DNA of 64,000 bases, from positions 30,748,668 through 30,812,667 of the forward strand of contig NC_133110.1 of assembly GCF_022965805.1 (NCBI RefSeq). The letters are read 5' to 3'. A program made the translations under genes and the position numbers. Origin of the DNA: Primulina eburnea. Its lineage: Eukaryota > Streptophyta > Magnoliopsida > Lamiales > Gesneriaceae. This document shows positions 21,569-33,579 of the stretch, one piece after another. Below the pieces are notes generated by a model, which did not search any database, was not told the origin of the DNA, and worked only from the letters and a program-made list of their open reading frames with translations. Each line of letters begins with the position of its first letter. Position 1 is the first letter of the stretch.

Positions 21569-24148
21569 ATGCCTCCTAAGCGTAAGGCGGCAGAGGGTGA
21601 GGATAGTTCTTCCTCGAGAGTTGTCGACGAGTTCGGCAAGTTGCTTAAGGAGCAGGCTAAGGTGCATAGCGATCAGATTCAGCAGTTGCTCCGATTGCAA
21701 GGAGCAGGACAGGGTCGAGGCCAAGTGAGAGGTCAAGTTGCTCAGGCTGTTGGCACTGATGCCGTCTTTTCTTCTTTTAAGAGAATGGATCCACCGGAAT
21801 TCGCAGGTAGCACCGATCCTCTAGTTGCTGTCGAGTGGGTCAAGGCGCTTGAAGCTATCTTCGATCATCTCCAGTATGAGGACAAAGACAGGATTAGCTG
21901 TGCAGTGTTCATGTTGGTTAAGGCTGCCCGCATTTGGTGGAATGCTACGAAAGTTGGAGTTGATGTTGCGACACTGAAGTGGTCAGAGTTCACTGACTTG
22001 TTCTACGACAAGTATTTCCCCGACGCACTTCGAGCGAGGAAGGTTACGGAGTTCTTGGAACTTAGACAGGGGAGCTTGGATGTTGGCCAGTATATTCTGA
22101 AGTTTGAGGAAGGTTGCCTATTTGCTCCGTATATTGCTTCGAACGACAAGGACAAGGGCGCTCAGTTCATTCGAGGCCTTAGAGCGGAGATTCGTCGTGA
22201 TATCAACATGTCCAAAGCTGTTACTTTCAAGGAGATTGTATCCAAAGCATTGTTGGCCGAGCAAGACGAGAAGGACATCGCCAGGGAGAGGCAGGAGAGA
22301 CACCAGGCCATTGCTCAGAGAGGCCAGGGTTCGAATCAGACGGGCAGGGATCGTTTCAAGGGCAAGGGCAAGATGGAGCCGAGTTCTAGACCACCGCCAG
22401 TTCCATTTGATCCCGAGAAGCCACTGTGTCCAAAGTGTGGCAAGCATCATCGAGGAGAGTGCAGATTGGGCACTCATACTTGTTTTCGTTGTGGCGCGGC
22501 GGGTCACGTTGCTAGGAATTGCCCGAGGGGAGATAGCCAAGGGAAGGTGCAGGGTCGTATCTTTGCGATGACCAAGGAAGGTATTAATCGTGATTCTTCA
22601 TTGATCTCTAGTACTATTTTGATTTCAGGCAGAGTAGCTACTACTTTGATTGATACTGGTGCTACTCATTCTTTTATGTCTAAATTATTTTTGAGATCTT
22701 TGGGTATAGTTCCTTCTGTTCTTCCCATTCAGCTTAATGTTGTTTTACCTTCGAGGGATGTCTTGTGCCCGACATCAATTGTCTTTGCGTGCCCTGTTCG
22801 TATTGAGGAGCGAGTTGTATTCGCTGATTTGATTGTTATCCCTATGGTTGCCTTCGATGTTATTCTTGGCATGGATTGGCTTTCGACTTACCGTGCAGTT
22901 ATCGATTGTGTTGCTAAGAAGGTGACTTTTGCAGATGATGGCCAGGGAGGAGCGTTCGCCAGCACAGGTACTTCGCTGGTCCTTCCTTTTATTTCTTGCT
23001 TTGAGGCTGAGAGATTGTTGTGTAGAGGTTGCGATGGGTTTCTTGCTTCTATTGTGGATGTTGATAGATTGATTAAGTTGAATGTAGATGATATTGATGT
23101 GGTGAGAGAGTTTGCTGATGTGTTTGAGGATGATGTTCCGGGTTTGCCGCCGGATAGAGATGTTGAGTTTGTGATCGATTTAGCTCCAGGTACGGTTCCT
23201 ATTTCTAAGGCTCCGTACCGGATGGCCCCTACCGAGATGAAGGAGTTGAAGACTCAGTTGCAGGATCTTTTAGACAAGGGATTTATACGTCCGAGTTCTT
23301 CGCCTTGGGGAGCTCCGGTTCTATTTGTCAAGAAGAAGGATGGTTCTTTGCGACTGTGTATCGACTACAGGGAGCTTAACAAAGTAACTGTCAAGAACAA
23401 GTATCCGTTGCCTCGGATAGATGATTTGTTTGATCAGCTCCATGGTGCTACTGTGTTCTCGAAGATTGATCTTCGGTCTGGCTACTATCAGTTGAAGGTT
23501 AGGGAGTCTGATATCCCTAAGACAGCTTTCCGGACCAGGTACGGTCACTATGAGTTTCTTGTCATGTCTTTTGGGTTGACCAATGCCCCTTCAGTCTTCA
23601 TGGATCTGATGAACCGTGTGTTCAAGCCTTATCTGGATAGCTTCGTTATTATTTTCATCGACGATATCCTGATCTATTCCAAATCCAGAGAGCTTCATGC
23701 AGAGCATCTCAGAGTGGTGCTTCAGTTGTTGCGAGAGAAGAGGTTGTTTGCCAAGTTGAAGAAGTGTGAGTTTTGGCTAGATCAGATTTCTTTTCTAGGC
23801 CATGTGGTTTCGAGAGATGGCATTGCTGTTGATCCGTTGAAGATAGAGGCGATTCGGAGTTGGCCTATTCCTACCACTGTTTCTGAGGTACGCAGTTTCC
23901 TCGGTTTTGGCGGGTTACTATCGTCGTTTCATTTCAGGTTTCTCCAAGATTGCCCTGCCATTGTCCAATCTGACGAGGAAGACTGTGAAGTTCGAGTGGT
24001 CTATCGATTGCCAGAGTGCATTTCAGGAGTTGAAGGACAGATTGACGACAGCTCCTGTTCTTTCTTTGCCCAGTGGTTCAGAGGATTTTGTGGTCTATAC
24101 CGATGCGTCGAAGAGAGGCCTTGGTGCAGTGTTGATGCAGCGAGGTAA
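21569..24148 (+). pseudogene. gag-pol: E6 gag-pol, first frame: gag - protease - RT (859 codons, correct to about residue 779)
   Basis: ATG at 21569 follows the primer site by 115 bp and gives [12 protein letters not shown]. Gag core holds [11 protein letters not shown] and [10 protein letters not shown]; zinc motifs [12 protein letters not shown] then [14 protein letters not shown] at residues 305-318; protease [13 protein letters not shown] with Asp362; RT with [23 protein letters not shown] and FIDDILIYS at residues 696-704. At 23905-23908 a run of four T, one more than the other frame needs, shifts the reading; the last 80 residues (from LGFGGLL) are out of frame. RT converts the genomic RNA to cDNA. 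Without the shift the ORF would run on to 25989. Confidence 0.93.
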
Positions 24149-25646
24149 GGTCATTGCCTATGCGTCTCGCCAGTTGAAGGATTATGAGAAGAATTATCCG
24201 ACGCACGATTTGGAGCTTGCAGCTGTGGTTTTCGCCCTTAAGATTTGGAGACATTATCTGTATGGCGAAAAGTGTGAGATCTTCACAGACCACAAGAGTT
24301 TGAAGTATCTGTTCTCGCAGAAAGAGCTCAATATACGACAGAGGAGGTGGTTAGAGCTTGTCAAGGATTACGATGTGACGATCAGTTATCACCCAGGGAA
24401 GGCGAATGTTGTGGCTGATGCTTTGAGCCGCAAGTCGAGTGCTTCATTGAGTTCTTTGATTCAGAGACCATTGTTGATGGATTTGCAGAGAGAGGAGATT
24501 GATCTGGTGATTCCAGGGACCATTGCTCGCTTTTCAGCGTTGGTCATTCGATCTACATTGACGGACAGGATCCGTAGAGAGCAGTCGACTGATGTTCAGT
24601 TGGCAGAGTTGAGAGCTAGAGCCGAGGCTAGAGGGAATTCAGAGTTTAGTCTGAATGGTGATGATTTGGTAACTTTCAGAGGCCGCATTTGTGTTCCTTC
24701 TGGCGACGATATTCGTAGAGACGTCTTGACAGAGGCTCATACCGCACCTTATTCGATTCATCCAGGCAGTACGAAGATGTATCAGGATCTTCGTCGACTC
24801 TACTGGTGGCCAGGTATGAAGAGAGATATTGCTTTGTTCATTTCTCAGTGCCTTACTTGTCAGCAGGTAAAGATTGAGCACCAGAGACCTGCTGGGACAT
24901 TGCTTTCTTTGCCGATTCCTCAGTGGAAGTGGGAGCATATCACTATGGATTTCGTGACTGGTTTACCCAGGACGCAGAAGGGTTTCAATTCCATTTGGGT
25001 CATTGTTAATAGATTGACCAAGTCAGCGCATTTTCTCCCAGTCAAGACGACGTATTCGATGTCTCAGTATGCCGAGGATTACATTGCAGAGATTGTTAGA
25101 CTTCATGGTGTGCCCGTGTCGATTGTGTCTGATCGTGACCCTAGATTTACCTCAGAGTTCTGGAAGAGTTTGCACAGAGCTATGGGTTCTCGATTAGCTT
25201 TCAGTACAGCTTATCATCCTCAGAGCGACGGTCAGTCAGAGAGAGTCATTCAGATTCTGGAGGATATGCTCAGAGCTTGTACTATTGACTATTCTGGTAG
25301 CTGGGATTCCAAGTTGCCTCTTGTGGAGTTCACGTACAACAATAGCTACCAGGCGACGATTGGCATGGCACCGTATGAGGCACTTTATGGCAGGAAGTGC
25401 AGATCCCCTTTGTTTTGGGATGAGGTTGGAGAGAGGAAGATGTTGGGTCCCGAGTTGGTCCAACAGACTGCCGATGTTGTTGCAGTTATCAGAGAGAGGA
25501 TGAAGACTGCTCAGTCCAGACAGAAGAGCTATGCAGACGTTCGTCGTAGACCTTTGCAGTTCGAGGTTGGCGATCATGTTTTTTCTGAAGATAGCACCTC
25601 TCAAGGGTGTGATGCGATTTGGCAAGAAGGGCAAGTTGAGCCCTAG
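23907..25646 (+). pseudogene. pol: E6 gag-pol, second frame: RT end - RNase H - integrase
   Basis: Starts inside the RT connection ([15 protein letters not shown]), not at a genuine start. RNase H holds [16 protein letters not shown] and [15 protein letters not shown]; integrase holds the zinc domain [13 protein letters not shown] ... CLTCQQ, then [17 protein letters not shown] and [12 protein letters not shown] (catalytic D, D, E present). At 25579-25584 a run of six T shifts the frame again, after GDHVF, and the last 20 residues are out of frame. Frame positions show the preceding and following ORFs are one gene. Confidence 0.92.
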
Positions 25647-25989
25647 ATTCATTGGTCCATTCGAGATATTGGACAGAGTGGGTGACCGAGCCTACAGATT
25701 AGCCCTACCGCCCGATCTTGACAGAGTCCATAATGTGTTTCACGTATCGATGCTCAGGAAGTATGTTGCAGATCCTTCCCATGTTCTTCGCCATGAGCCA
25801 TTGGACTTGACGCCGAGTCTGACTTACCATGAGATTCCGATTCAGATTCTGGATCGCACAGTTAGAATTCTGAGGAACAAAGAGATCGGCATCGTTAAAG
25901 TCCTTTGGAGGAACCATTTGATTGAGGAGGCTACGTGGGAACCAGAGACTGAGATGAGAGAGAGGTATCCTGAGTTGTTCGTGCCGTGA
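25531..25989 (+). pseudogene. pol: E6 gag-pol, third frame: integrase C-terminus and chromodomain
   Basis: In homology from about 25585 ([20 protein letters not shown]) to the TGA ending at 25989. Contains [26 protein letters not shown], the integrase C-terminal beta domain, and the chromodomain-like [19 protein letters not shown]. The chromodomain probably guides integration into heterochromatin, as described for plant chromoviruses. Spacing to the hairpin is only 4 bp. Confidence 0.9.
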
Positions 25990-25993
25990 CGTC

Positions 25994-26011
25994 AATTTCG
26001 AGGACGAAATT
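25994..26011 (+). other. Pre-PPT hairpin of E6 (AATTTCG-AGGA-CGAAATT)
   Basis: Perfect 7-bp arms with AGGA loop between the pol stop codon and the polypurine tract. Confidence 0.75.
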
Positions 26012-26017
26012 CCTCTA

Positions 26018-26029
26018 AGGAGGGGAGAT
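26018..26029 (+). other. Polypurine tract of E6
   Basis: AGGAGGGGAGAT directly precedes the 3' LTR. Confidence 0.85.
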
Positions 26030-27626
26030 TGTAATAGCCGAGCCCGGTGTACGGTACGGTTTAAGCTTTATTGTGTTAATTGGGTTATGTGATTAGATGA
26101 TTATAGTTGTGTTTTGGGCTATAGTATTATTGGTTATTATTTATTTGAGGTGTTAGTTGGTGTTGATTGTTCGTTTCAGCGTTTCGAATCGATTTTTAGT
26201 TGTTTTGTTACTGTTCATTGCCGTGAGTAGAGTGCACCCGCGCTCTTAGATGAGTGCCCCCGCGGTGTACTATTCATGATTTTGGTTTTGGAGGGCCGTG
26301 GCATCACCGCACCCGCGGCAGTGCAAGGACCGCACCCGCGGTGAGACCGCACCCGCGGTGTTCGTGCATGGGATTTATTTTGGTTGCCGTGAGCTTAGCG
26401 CACCCGCGGTGCTTGTGTTGGCGCACCCGCGGTGTAAGTATGGGCGAGTTTTTAAGTCACTTTTTGGGAGTTGTTGGCCATACCTTATCCTATTCCTTCT
26501 CTTCTTTACCGATTTTCCCTCCATTGGCAAGGGTTTTCATCCATTTCTTTAGCTTCCTACCTTTGATTCTTGAAGTTATTTGGATTTCCGACTTGAGATC
26601 ATCGTTCTCCGTGGTATAAGGAAGCTTAGGTAAGTTTTTGGTGCGATTCTAATGAGGTTTCGAGTTAAGGGTTATTTTGGATTTGATGTTTTGATGGTTC
26701 TATGGATTATTTAGCATGGACTCTTGGATTTAGTCTTGATATTGGTGTTATTTATGGATTATTGTTGTAGGTGGTGTACCAAGAGTATAGTTGGAGGTGT
26801 TCTATTGGTTTGTAAGTGGAATTTCATCCTTTTTGCTCACATGATATTATATGTATTGTGTTTTAAAGGTTTCAAAGTGTTATTCCCTTCCATTGATCCA
26901 TTGTTATGTATTGATTTCATTGATTATCTATTGGAGGCATTGATGTCTCACCATTGTTATAAAGGAAATACAAGAGATATTATGAGATTGCGAAACGACG
27001 GCCTTAAATGCTATTGAGAATTCAAATGTTTTATTGGATTGATTAATCATAGCCATAGCATTGCATGCAATTAGATGATCATCGACCATAGGCTTTTATC
27101 CCCTCACAGTTATCGATTTATATCGATGGGATAATGGCAACCACAGTCACAGATACTATTGATATCAATCCAACCAGAGAAAAGAGAAATACCATCGTTT
27201 TGCTATCTATTGCCATTGCTATTGCTACAGTTATTGCTACGTTATTCATGTTTCAGAGTCGATGGTATTTATGATTTAAAAGCCATGTTTTACAGTGTAT
27301 ACTATGTATCATTGCTATGTAAGAGTTCCACTTGCTGAGATTTATTCTCATTTCAGTTATTTTCATGTGATGCAGATAAGAGCGACGGACCGGGACGTTG
27401 ACTGTGGATGGGGGTCATATGCATACGAAGATTGGAAGGATGATTATTTTGTACCATTTTGTAACATGATCACACTAATGATATTTTGTATTTTGTTATG
27501 TCATTGGAATGATCATGTTGTTATTTTGTAAACACTTTTATAAAATGTATCTTGAAACTCCTTCCATGTTTGAAAGAAAATTTTAAATTCCGCTGTATTT
27601 TAATTGTATCGGGTCAGGGTGTCACA
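26030..27626 (+). repeat. 3' LTR of E6 (1597 bp)
   Basis: Matches the 5' LTR except about ten substitutions or 1-2 base changes and one fewer 23-bp motif unit in the array (26232-26433). Ends at target copy aagca. Confidence 0.95.
26232..26433 (+). repeat. Array of ACCGCACCCGCGGT dyads in E6 3' LTR
   Basis: Eight motif copies in LTR sense, one fewer than in the 5' LTR. Confidence 0.9.
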
Positions 27627-27839
27627 AAGCATGCTCATTTCAGAAGATTTGAATATAAAGTCTATAAACAAATCATAATCATATCAGAAGATAAACAATA
27701 ATCAAGTATGTGATTTTATTGGGAAACACAAATGCGATCTGATTTGAGTTATATCTTCCCAGATATCACATGAATTATACCTTTGTCGTCCCTGTCTGAC
27801 GAAGACGAAGTCTCGAATTCGAATCTGTCCATATCAAGT

Positions 27840-28251
27840 CTGAAATGACAATATCAAATACATTGTATCAATGTGTAATTCGATTCACAATCTTTTCTGA
27901 TGAATACTCAACTTAGTATATAATCTGATCAATATCTGAACAATCTAATTTAACTGATGTTTCAACGGCATAACGATACTGTCTCGATAACCCCGTCAGT
28001 CTAAACATCACAGATCTAATATCAGACTTCGTAATCAATAACAATACCAGTCATAATCTCAATAACAATACAATTCTGATATGAAATCTCAGTCAATATC
28101 TTTCGAAAATCATAACAATTACAGAAACGGTCTGTTCTTTAATCTGGCTTCAATTCTATAATATCTACGGTAGCAGAAACATCATATCTGAATCATATTC
28201 AATTCTGACAACATCATATTTCAAAACACTGCAAAACGTAATGAAACTTAC
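27840..28251 (-). other. Candidate intron inside E4 LTR
   Basis: Minus strand GGAC/GTAAGTTTCATT at 28251 and TTGTCATTTCAG ending at 27840 (412 bp). Matches the E3 pair. Confidence 0.4.
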
Positions 28252-28410
28252 GTCCTTGTGTAGCTCGAGTCGAGAGGAACACGATACTGCGTTCGGATTT
28301 GAATTCTGATAGACGGATCCTTCGTAAATCAAATTCTAAACTTAAGAAATAACATTCTCTCCCCAAGCTATCGGTTCTTTCTGAATCATAAATGAGGAAC
28401 AAGTGTTATA

Positions 28411-28423
28411 TGTATATATATAT
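28411..28423 (-). promoter_or_regulatory. TATA box of E4 LTR
   Basis: TGTATATATATAT run 48 bp downstream (minus strand) of the motif array. Confidence 0.6.
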
Positions 28424-28471
28424 CTTGCATGAAAACCAAAACGTGGCTTCATTCTTTGTTCTGCACGTCGC

Positions 28472-28701
28472 ACCGCAGGTGCGGTCATGCATGCACCGCG
28501 GGTGCGCTCCATGCTCTGATCCTTATCCATTTTGCAGAAGCTTAGACCGCTGGTGCGCTCATGTTCTGTACCGCGGGTGCGGTGTCTGCACCGCGGGTGC
28601 GCTCTGGCTAGTACCGCGGGTGCGGTGATGCTACAGAATTTCTTGCCAACTTACTGTCTATGCACCGCGGGTGCGGTGATGTCTGGCACCGCGGGTGCGG
28701 T
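28472..28701 (-). repeat. Array of ACCGCACCCGCGGT dyads in E4 LTR U3
   Basis: About eight copies, plus strand ACCGCGGGTGCGGT or variants (ACCGCAGGTGCGGT, ACCGCTGGTGCGCT). Confidence 0.9.
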
Positions 28702-28790
28702 CTTGCATTTTCCAGAATTTGCTCATTTTTCCATCCTTGCAATACTTTATAATCTTGTCTTATCATTTCTTGTAATTTCTGGGCATTACA

Positions 28791-28838
28791 CTATTAACGC
28801 TTAAATTTCTAGGGACTAGCAATAAGCTGGTTGAGGAG
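28791..28838 (+). mobile_element. 3' end of E7 internal region with polypurine tract
   Basis: Short stub ending TTGAGGAG (28831-28838) directly before the LTR-like start TGTGATAATG. E4 inserted next to it. No coding sequence left. Confidence 0.5.
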
Positions 28839-29400
28839 TGTGATAATGATAAAAAATTGTACATTAATTAAATGTTTTATAATATAAATATATACTTTTT
28901 GTTTTATTAAATGTTTAAATATTACATGTTTTATAATAAATTGTATAAAATATAAGTTGTGTGTAATTATAAGTTTTTACTATTTTTTACAGGTTCGATA
29001 AAACAATAATAACATTGGCGTTGCAAATGGGATTAAGAAGATTCTTGGACCTGTAGAAAGTTGATTATAATATCTACAATTTTGTTGACAAGCATTAGAT
29101 AAAAATCCTCTCACAATTGAGATCAAATTAAGCAACAAAGAAAGTTACCAAAGGAGTGGCAGTTTTACCATGCTCTAGTATTTTGACCATATCTCTCAAA
29201 TTACTTGGTCAAATATTCTGAAAAAAATACCACAACTAGACAACTCAATTATCCACATGTTTCTTTTTATGTGAAGAAGAAAATTCGGAGAAGAAGATTT
29301 TCAAAAGTGATGTGTAATATAATATTAATTTCTTGGAACACCAATGAAGACTTATGTGCAAAAAATAATATTTTATTTGTGGTTGCCTCCTCAAATTTGG

Positions 29401-29410
29401 CTATAAATAG
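29401..29410 (+). promoter_or_regulatory. TATA box of E7 LTR
   Basis: CTATAAATAG with GGGTGCATTG downstream, a canonical plant TATA context. Confidence 0.55.
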
Positions 29411-29760
29411 GGGTGCATTGTAATGTATTGAGATATCCCTCATTCTATGAACAAACCTTTGAGTTCATAATATTTCTCTCTATATTTTTCCTTTATTTCT
29501 TCATTTAAATATAATTAGCATGTTAATTTCATATTCAAAGTTTTACACTTTGAATAATGAATAGCTAACTTCCTAAAGTTGAGATGATAAGGTGAAACTC
29601 TTGGCATGATAATAAGGTTATTAAAAGGTAAGAATCTATGTTTTATATTATTTAATCATTATTTATTGTTTATGTTATATTTATTTCTTTAAACATTTTT
29701 ATACCCTACTTATAAGTGGGAGTTTTGATTTATTGTTGCTATATGTTATACTAAATTTTT

Positions 29761-30020
29761 GGAACCATTTAAATGTTAGTTTGGTATTACCAACCATTTA
29801 AAGTGGATGCCTTGATTTATTATATATAAATATATTATATTATTAAATTCTTGGAACCATTTAAATGTTAGTTTGGTTTTACCAACCATTTAACTTGGAT
29901 TCCTTGATTTACTATATATAAATATATTATAATAATATTTTCTTGGTACCATTTAAATGTTAGTTTGGTATTACCAACCATTTAAAGTGGGAACCTTGAT
30001 TAAATATATATATAGCACAA
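29761..30020 (+). repeat. Three ~92-bp tandem repeats in E7 LTR
   Basis: Units begin GGAACCATTTAAATGTTAG at 29761 and 29852 and GGTACCATTTAAATG at 29945. Each carries ATTTAAAT and CCAACCATTTAA motifs and ends in a TATATATAAATATAT stretch. Confidence 0.85.
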
Positions 30021-31764
30021 TAAATACTTGACCACATTTATAAGTTTTGGTATATATTATATAATTATGAGATAATAATTTATAACATAATATAAATTTG
30101 ATTATTTAATATATTGGAACCATTTTATTAAGTGAATTTCAATATTGTTCGTTAATGTTAACTTTATTAAAATACCAAGAGTGGATCCCTTAATCTCAAC
30201 TACTTAAATTAAAATTTGAACAATTATAATTTACCCATTAAATATTCAAACAATTAAAATTAAAAAGAAACAAAAACAAAAACAAAACAAAAAGACATTG
30301 TAGTGGACTTGTAATTACCTTAGCTTCCCTGTGGATACGATATTCGGACTCACCGAATTATATTACTTGTGGACAACCCGCTCTTGGGAGTGCAATAATC
30401 AAAGTCGCAACACTTGTCATAAAACCGATGATGCTTCAAACATTGCGGATTTGTTCTTTAGAAAAGTCGTTAGGTTGCATGGCATGCCTAGGACTATTGT
30501 TTCTGGTCGCGATGTTAAATTCTTGAGTTACTTTTGGAAGACTTTATGGGCTAAATTTGGCACAAAATTGTTGTTTTCTACTACTTGTCATCCTCAAACG
30601 GATGGACAAACTAAAGTTGTCAATAGAACTTCAGGAACACATTTGCGTGCTATTCTTCAAAAGAACTTGGATTGACATTTCTATGGACTTTATTTTGGGG
30701 TTGCCGAGGACTAAGAAGGGGAGGGATTCTATTTTTGTTATTGTGGATAGATTCTCTGAGATGACACATTTTATAGCTTATCATAAAACCGATGATGCTT
30801 CAAACATTGCGGATTTGTTCTTTAGAGAAGTCGTTAGGTTGCATGGCATGACTAGGACTATTGTTTCTGGTCGCGATGTTAAATTCTTGAGTTACTTTTG
30901 GAAGACTTTATGGGCTAAACTTGGCACAAAATTGTTGTTTTCTACTACTTGTCATCCTCAAACGGATGGACAAACTAAAGTTGTCAATAGAACTTCGGGA
31001 ACACTTTTGCGTGCAATTCTTCAAAAGAACTTGGATTGACATTTCTATGGACTTTATTTAGGGGTTGCCGAGGACTAAGAAGGGAGGGATTCTATTTTTT
31101 TTATTGTGGATAGATTCTCTGAGATGGCACATTTTATAGCTTGTCATAAAACCGATGATGCTTCAAACATTGCGGATTTGTTCTTTAGAGAAGTCGTTAG
31201 GTTGCATGGCATGCCTAGGACTATTGTTTCTGGTCGCGATGTTAAATTCTTGAGTTACTTTTGGAAGACTTTATGGGCTAAACTTTGCACAAATATGTTG
31301 TTTTCTACTACTTGTCATCCCAAACGGATGGACAACTGAAGTTGTCAATAAAACTTCGGGAACACTTTTGCGAACTATTCTTAAAAAGAACTTGGATTGA
31401 CATTTCTATGGACTTTATTTTGGGGTTGCCTAGGACTAAGAAGGGGAGGGATTCTATTTTTGTTGTTGTGGATAGGTTCTCTAAGATGGCACATTTTATA
31501 GCTCGTCATAAAACCGATGATGCTTCAAACATTGTGGATTTGTTCTTTAGAGAAGTCGTTAGGTCGCGTGGCATGCCTAGGACTATTGTTTCTGGTCGCG
31601 ATGTTAAATTCTTGAGTTACTTTTGGAAGACTTTATGGGCTAAACTTGGCACAAAATTGTTATTTTCTACTACTTGTCATCCTCAAACGGATGGACAAAC
31701 TGAAGTTGTCAATAGAACTTGTGGAACACTTTTGCGTGCTATTCTTAAAAAGAACTTGGATTGA

Positions 31765-33579
31765 CATTTCTATGAACTTTATTTTGCGGTTGCCTAGGAC
31801 TAAAAAGAGGAGGGATTCAATTTTTGTTGTTGTGGATATATTCTCTAAGATGGCACATTTTATAACTTGTCATAAAACCGATGATGCTTCAAACATTGCG
31901 GATTTGTTCTTTAGAGAAGTCGTTAGGTTGCATGACATGCCTAGGACTATTGTTTCTAGTCGCGATGTTAAATTCTTGAGTTACTTTTGGAAGACTTTAT
32001 GGGCTAAACTTGGCACAAATATGTTGTTTTCTACTACTTGTCATCCCAAACGGATGGACAACTGAAGTTGTCAATAAAACTTCGGGAACACTTTTGCGAA
32101 CTATTCTTAAAAAGAACTTGGATTGACATTTCTATGGACTTTATTTTGGGGTTGCCTAGGACTAAGAAGGGGAGGGATTCTATTTTTGTTGTTGTGGATA
32201 GATTCTCTAAGATGGCACATTTTATAGCTCGTCATAAAACCGATGATGCTTCAAACATTGTGGATTTGTTCTTTAGAGAAGTCGTTATGTTGCGTGGCAT
32301 GCCTAGGACTATTGTTTCTGGTCGCGATTTTAAATTCTTGAGTTACTTTTGGAAGACTTTATGGGCTAAACTTGACACAAAATTGTTATTTTCTACTACT
32401 TGTCATCCTCAAACGGATGGACAAACTGAAGTTGTCAATAGAACTTGTGGAACACTTTTGCGTGTTATTCTTAAAAAGTACTTGGATTGACATTTCTATG
32501 AACTTTATTTTGCGGTTGCCTAGGACTAAGATGACGAGGGATTCTATTTTTGTTGTTGTGGATATATTCTCTAAGATGGCACATTTTATAACTTGTCATA
32601 AAACCGATGATGCTTCAAAAATTGCGGATTTGTTCTTTAGAGAAGTCGTTAGGTTGCATGACATGCCTAGGACTATTGTTTCTAGTCGCGATGTTAAATT
32701 CTTGAGTTACTTTTGGAAGACTTTATGGGCTAAACTTGGCACAAATATGTTGTTTTCTACTACTTGTCATCCCAAACGGATGGACAACTGAAGTTGTCAA
32801 TAAAACTTCGGGAACACTTTTGCGAACTATTCTTAAAAAGAACTTGGATTGACATTTCTATGGACTTTATTTTGGGGTTGCCTAGGACTAAGAAGGGGAG
32901 GGATTCTATTTTTGTTGTTGTGGACAGATTCTCTAAAATGGCACATTTTATAGCTCGTCAAAAAACCGATGATGCTTCAAACATTGTGGATTTGTTCTTT
33001 AGAGAAGTCGTTAGGTTGCGTGGCATGCCTAGGGCTATTGTTTCTAGTCGCGATGTTAAATTCTTGAGTTACTTTTGGAAGACTTTATGGGCTAAACTTG
33101 GCACAAAATTGTTGTTTTCTACTACTTGTCATCCTCAAACGGATGGACAAACTAAAGTTGTCAATAGAACTTCGGGAACACTTTTGCGTGCAATTCTTCA
33201 AAAGAACTTGGATTGACATTTCTATGGACTTTATTTTGGGGTTGCCGAGGACTAAGAAGGGAGGGATTCTATTTTTTTTATTGTGGATAGATTCTCTGAG
33301 AAGGCACATTTTATAGCTTATCATAAAACCGATGATGCTTCAAACATTGCGGATTTGTTCTTTAGAGAAGTCGTTAGGTTGCATGGCATGCCAAGGACTA
33401 TTGTTTCTGGTCGCGATGTTAAATTCTTGAGTTACTTTTGGAAGAATTTATGGGCTAAACTTGGCACAAAATTGTTATTTTCTACTACTTGTCATCCTCA
33501 AACGGATGGACAAACTGAAGTTGTCAATAGAACTTGTGGAACACTTTTGCGTGCTATTCTTAAAAAGAACTTGGATTGA
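31765..33579 (+). repeat. Higher-order repeat block 1 (1815 bp, five units B-A-B-A-A)
   Basis: Unit lengths 362-364-362-364-363. Private variants such as WKSTWID-type joints, KMTRDS and SGRDFKF recur at +1815 in block 2. Confidence 0.85.

Larger units (their letters stand above)
19817..27626 (+). mobile_element. E6: complete, nearly intact Ty3/gypsy chromovirus inside E4 LTR
   Basis: 7810 bp, TGTAATAGCC ... GGGTGTCACA LTRs, primer site, one gag-pol gene and polypurine tract, with 5-bp TSD aagca at 19812-19816 and 27627-27631. Removing it restores a continuous E4 LTR (AACAAAGCATGCTCATT). The LTRs differ by about ten substitutions and one 23-bp unit. The only coding damage visible is two single-T additions in T runs. 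Same family as E1. Confidence 0.96.
27632..28790 (-). repeat. 5' LTR of E4, part 3 of 3 (its U3 end)
   Basis: Continues E4 LTR after E6 and ends at 28790 with minus-strand TGTAATGCCCAG. The three parts sum to about 2016 bp. Contains the motif array (28472-28701), a TATA run (28411-28423) and a candidate intron (27840-28251). The flank is ctatt at 28791. Confidence 0.9.
28839..30412 (+). repeat. Probable LTR of E7, a distinct retrotransposon
   Basis: 1574 bp, TGTGATAATGATAAAA ... AAAGTCGCAACA, AT-rich, with CTATAAATAGGGG at 29401 as a probable TATA box. The ending (CTTCCCTGTGGATACGATAT, then CTTGTGG-type bases) resembles LTR ends of other plant Ty3/gypsy elements known to me, but only one copy is present here, so the borders rest on TG...CA and the purine tract. 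No ORF of significance. It abuts the integrase-derived array at 30413. Confidence 0.6.
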
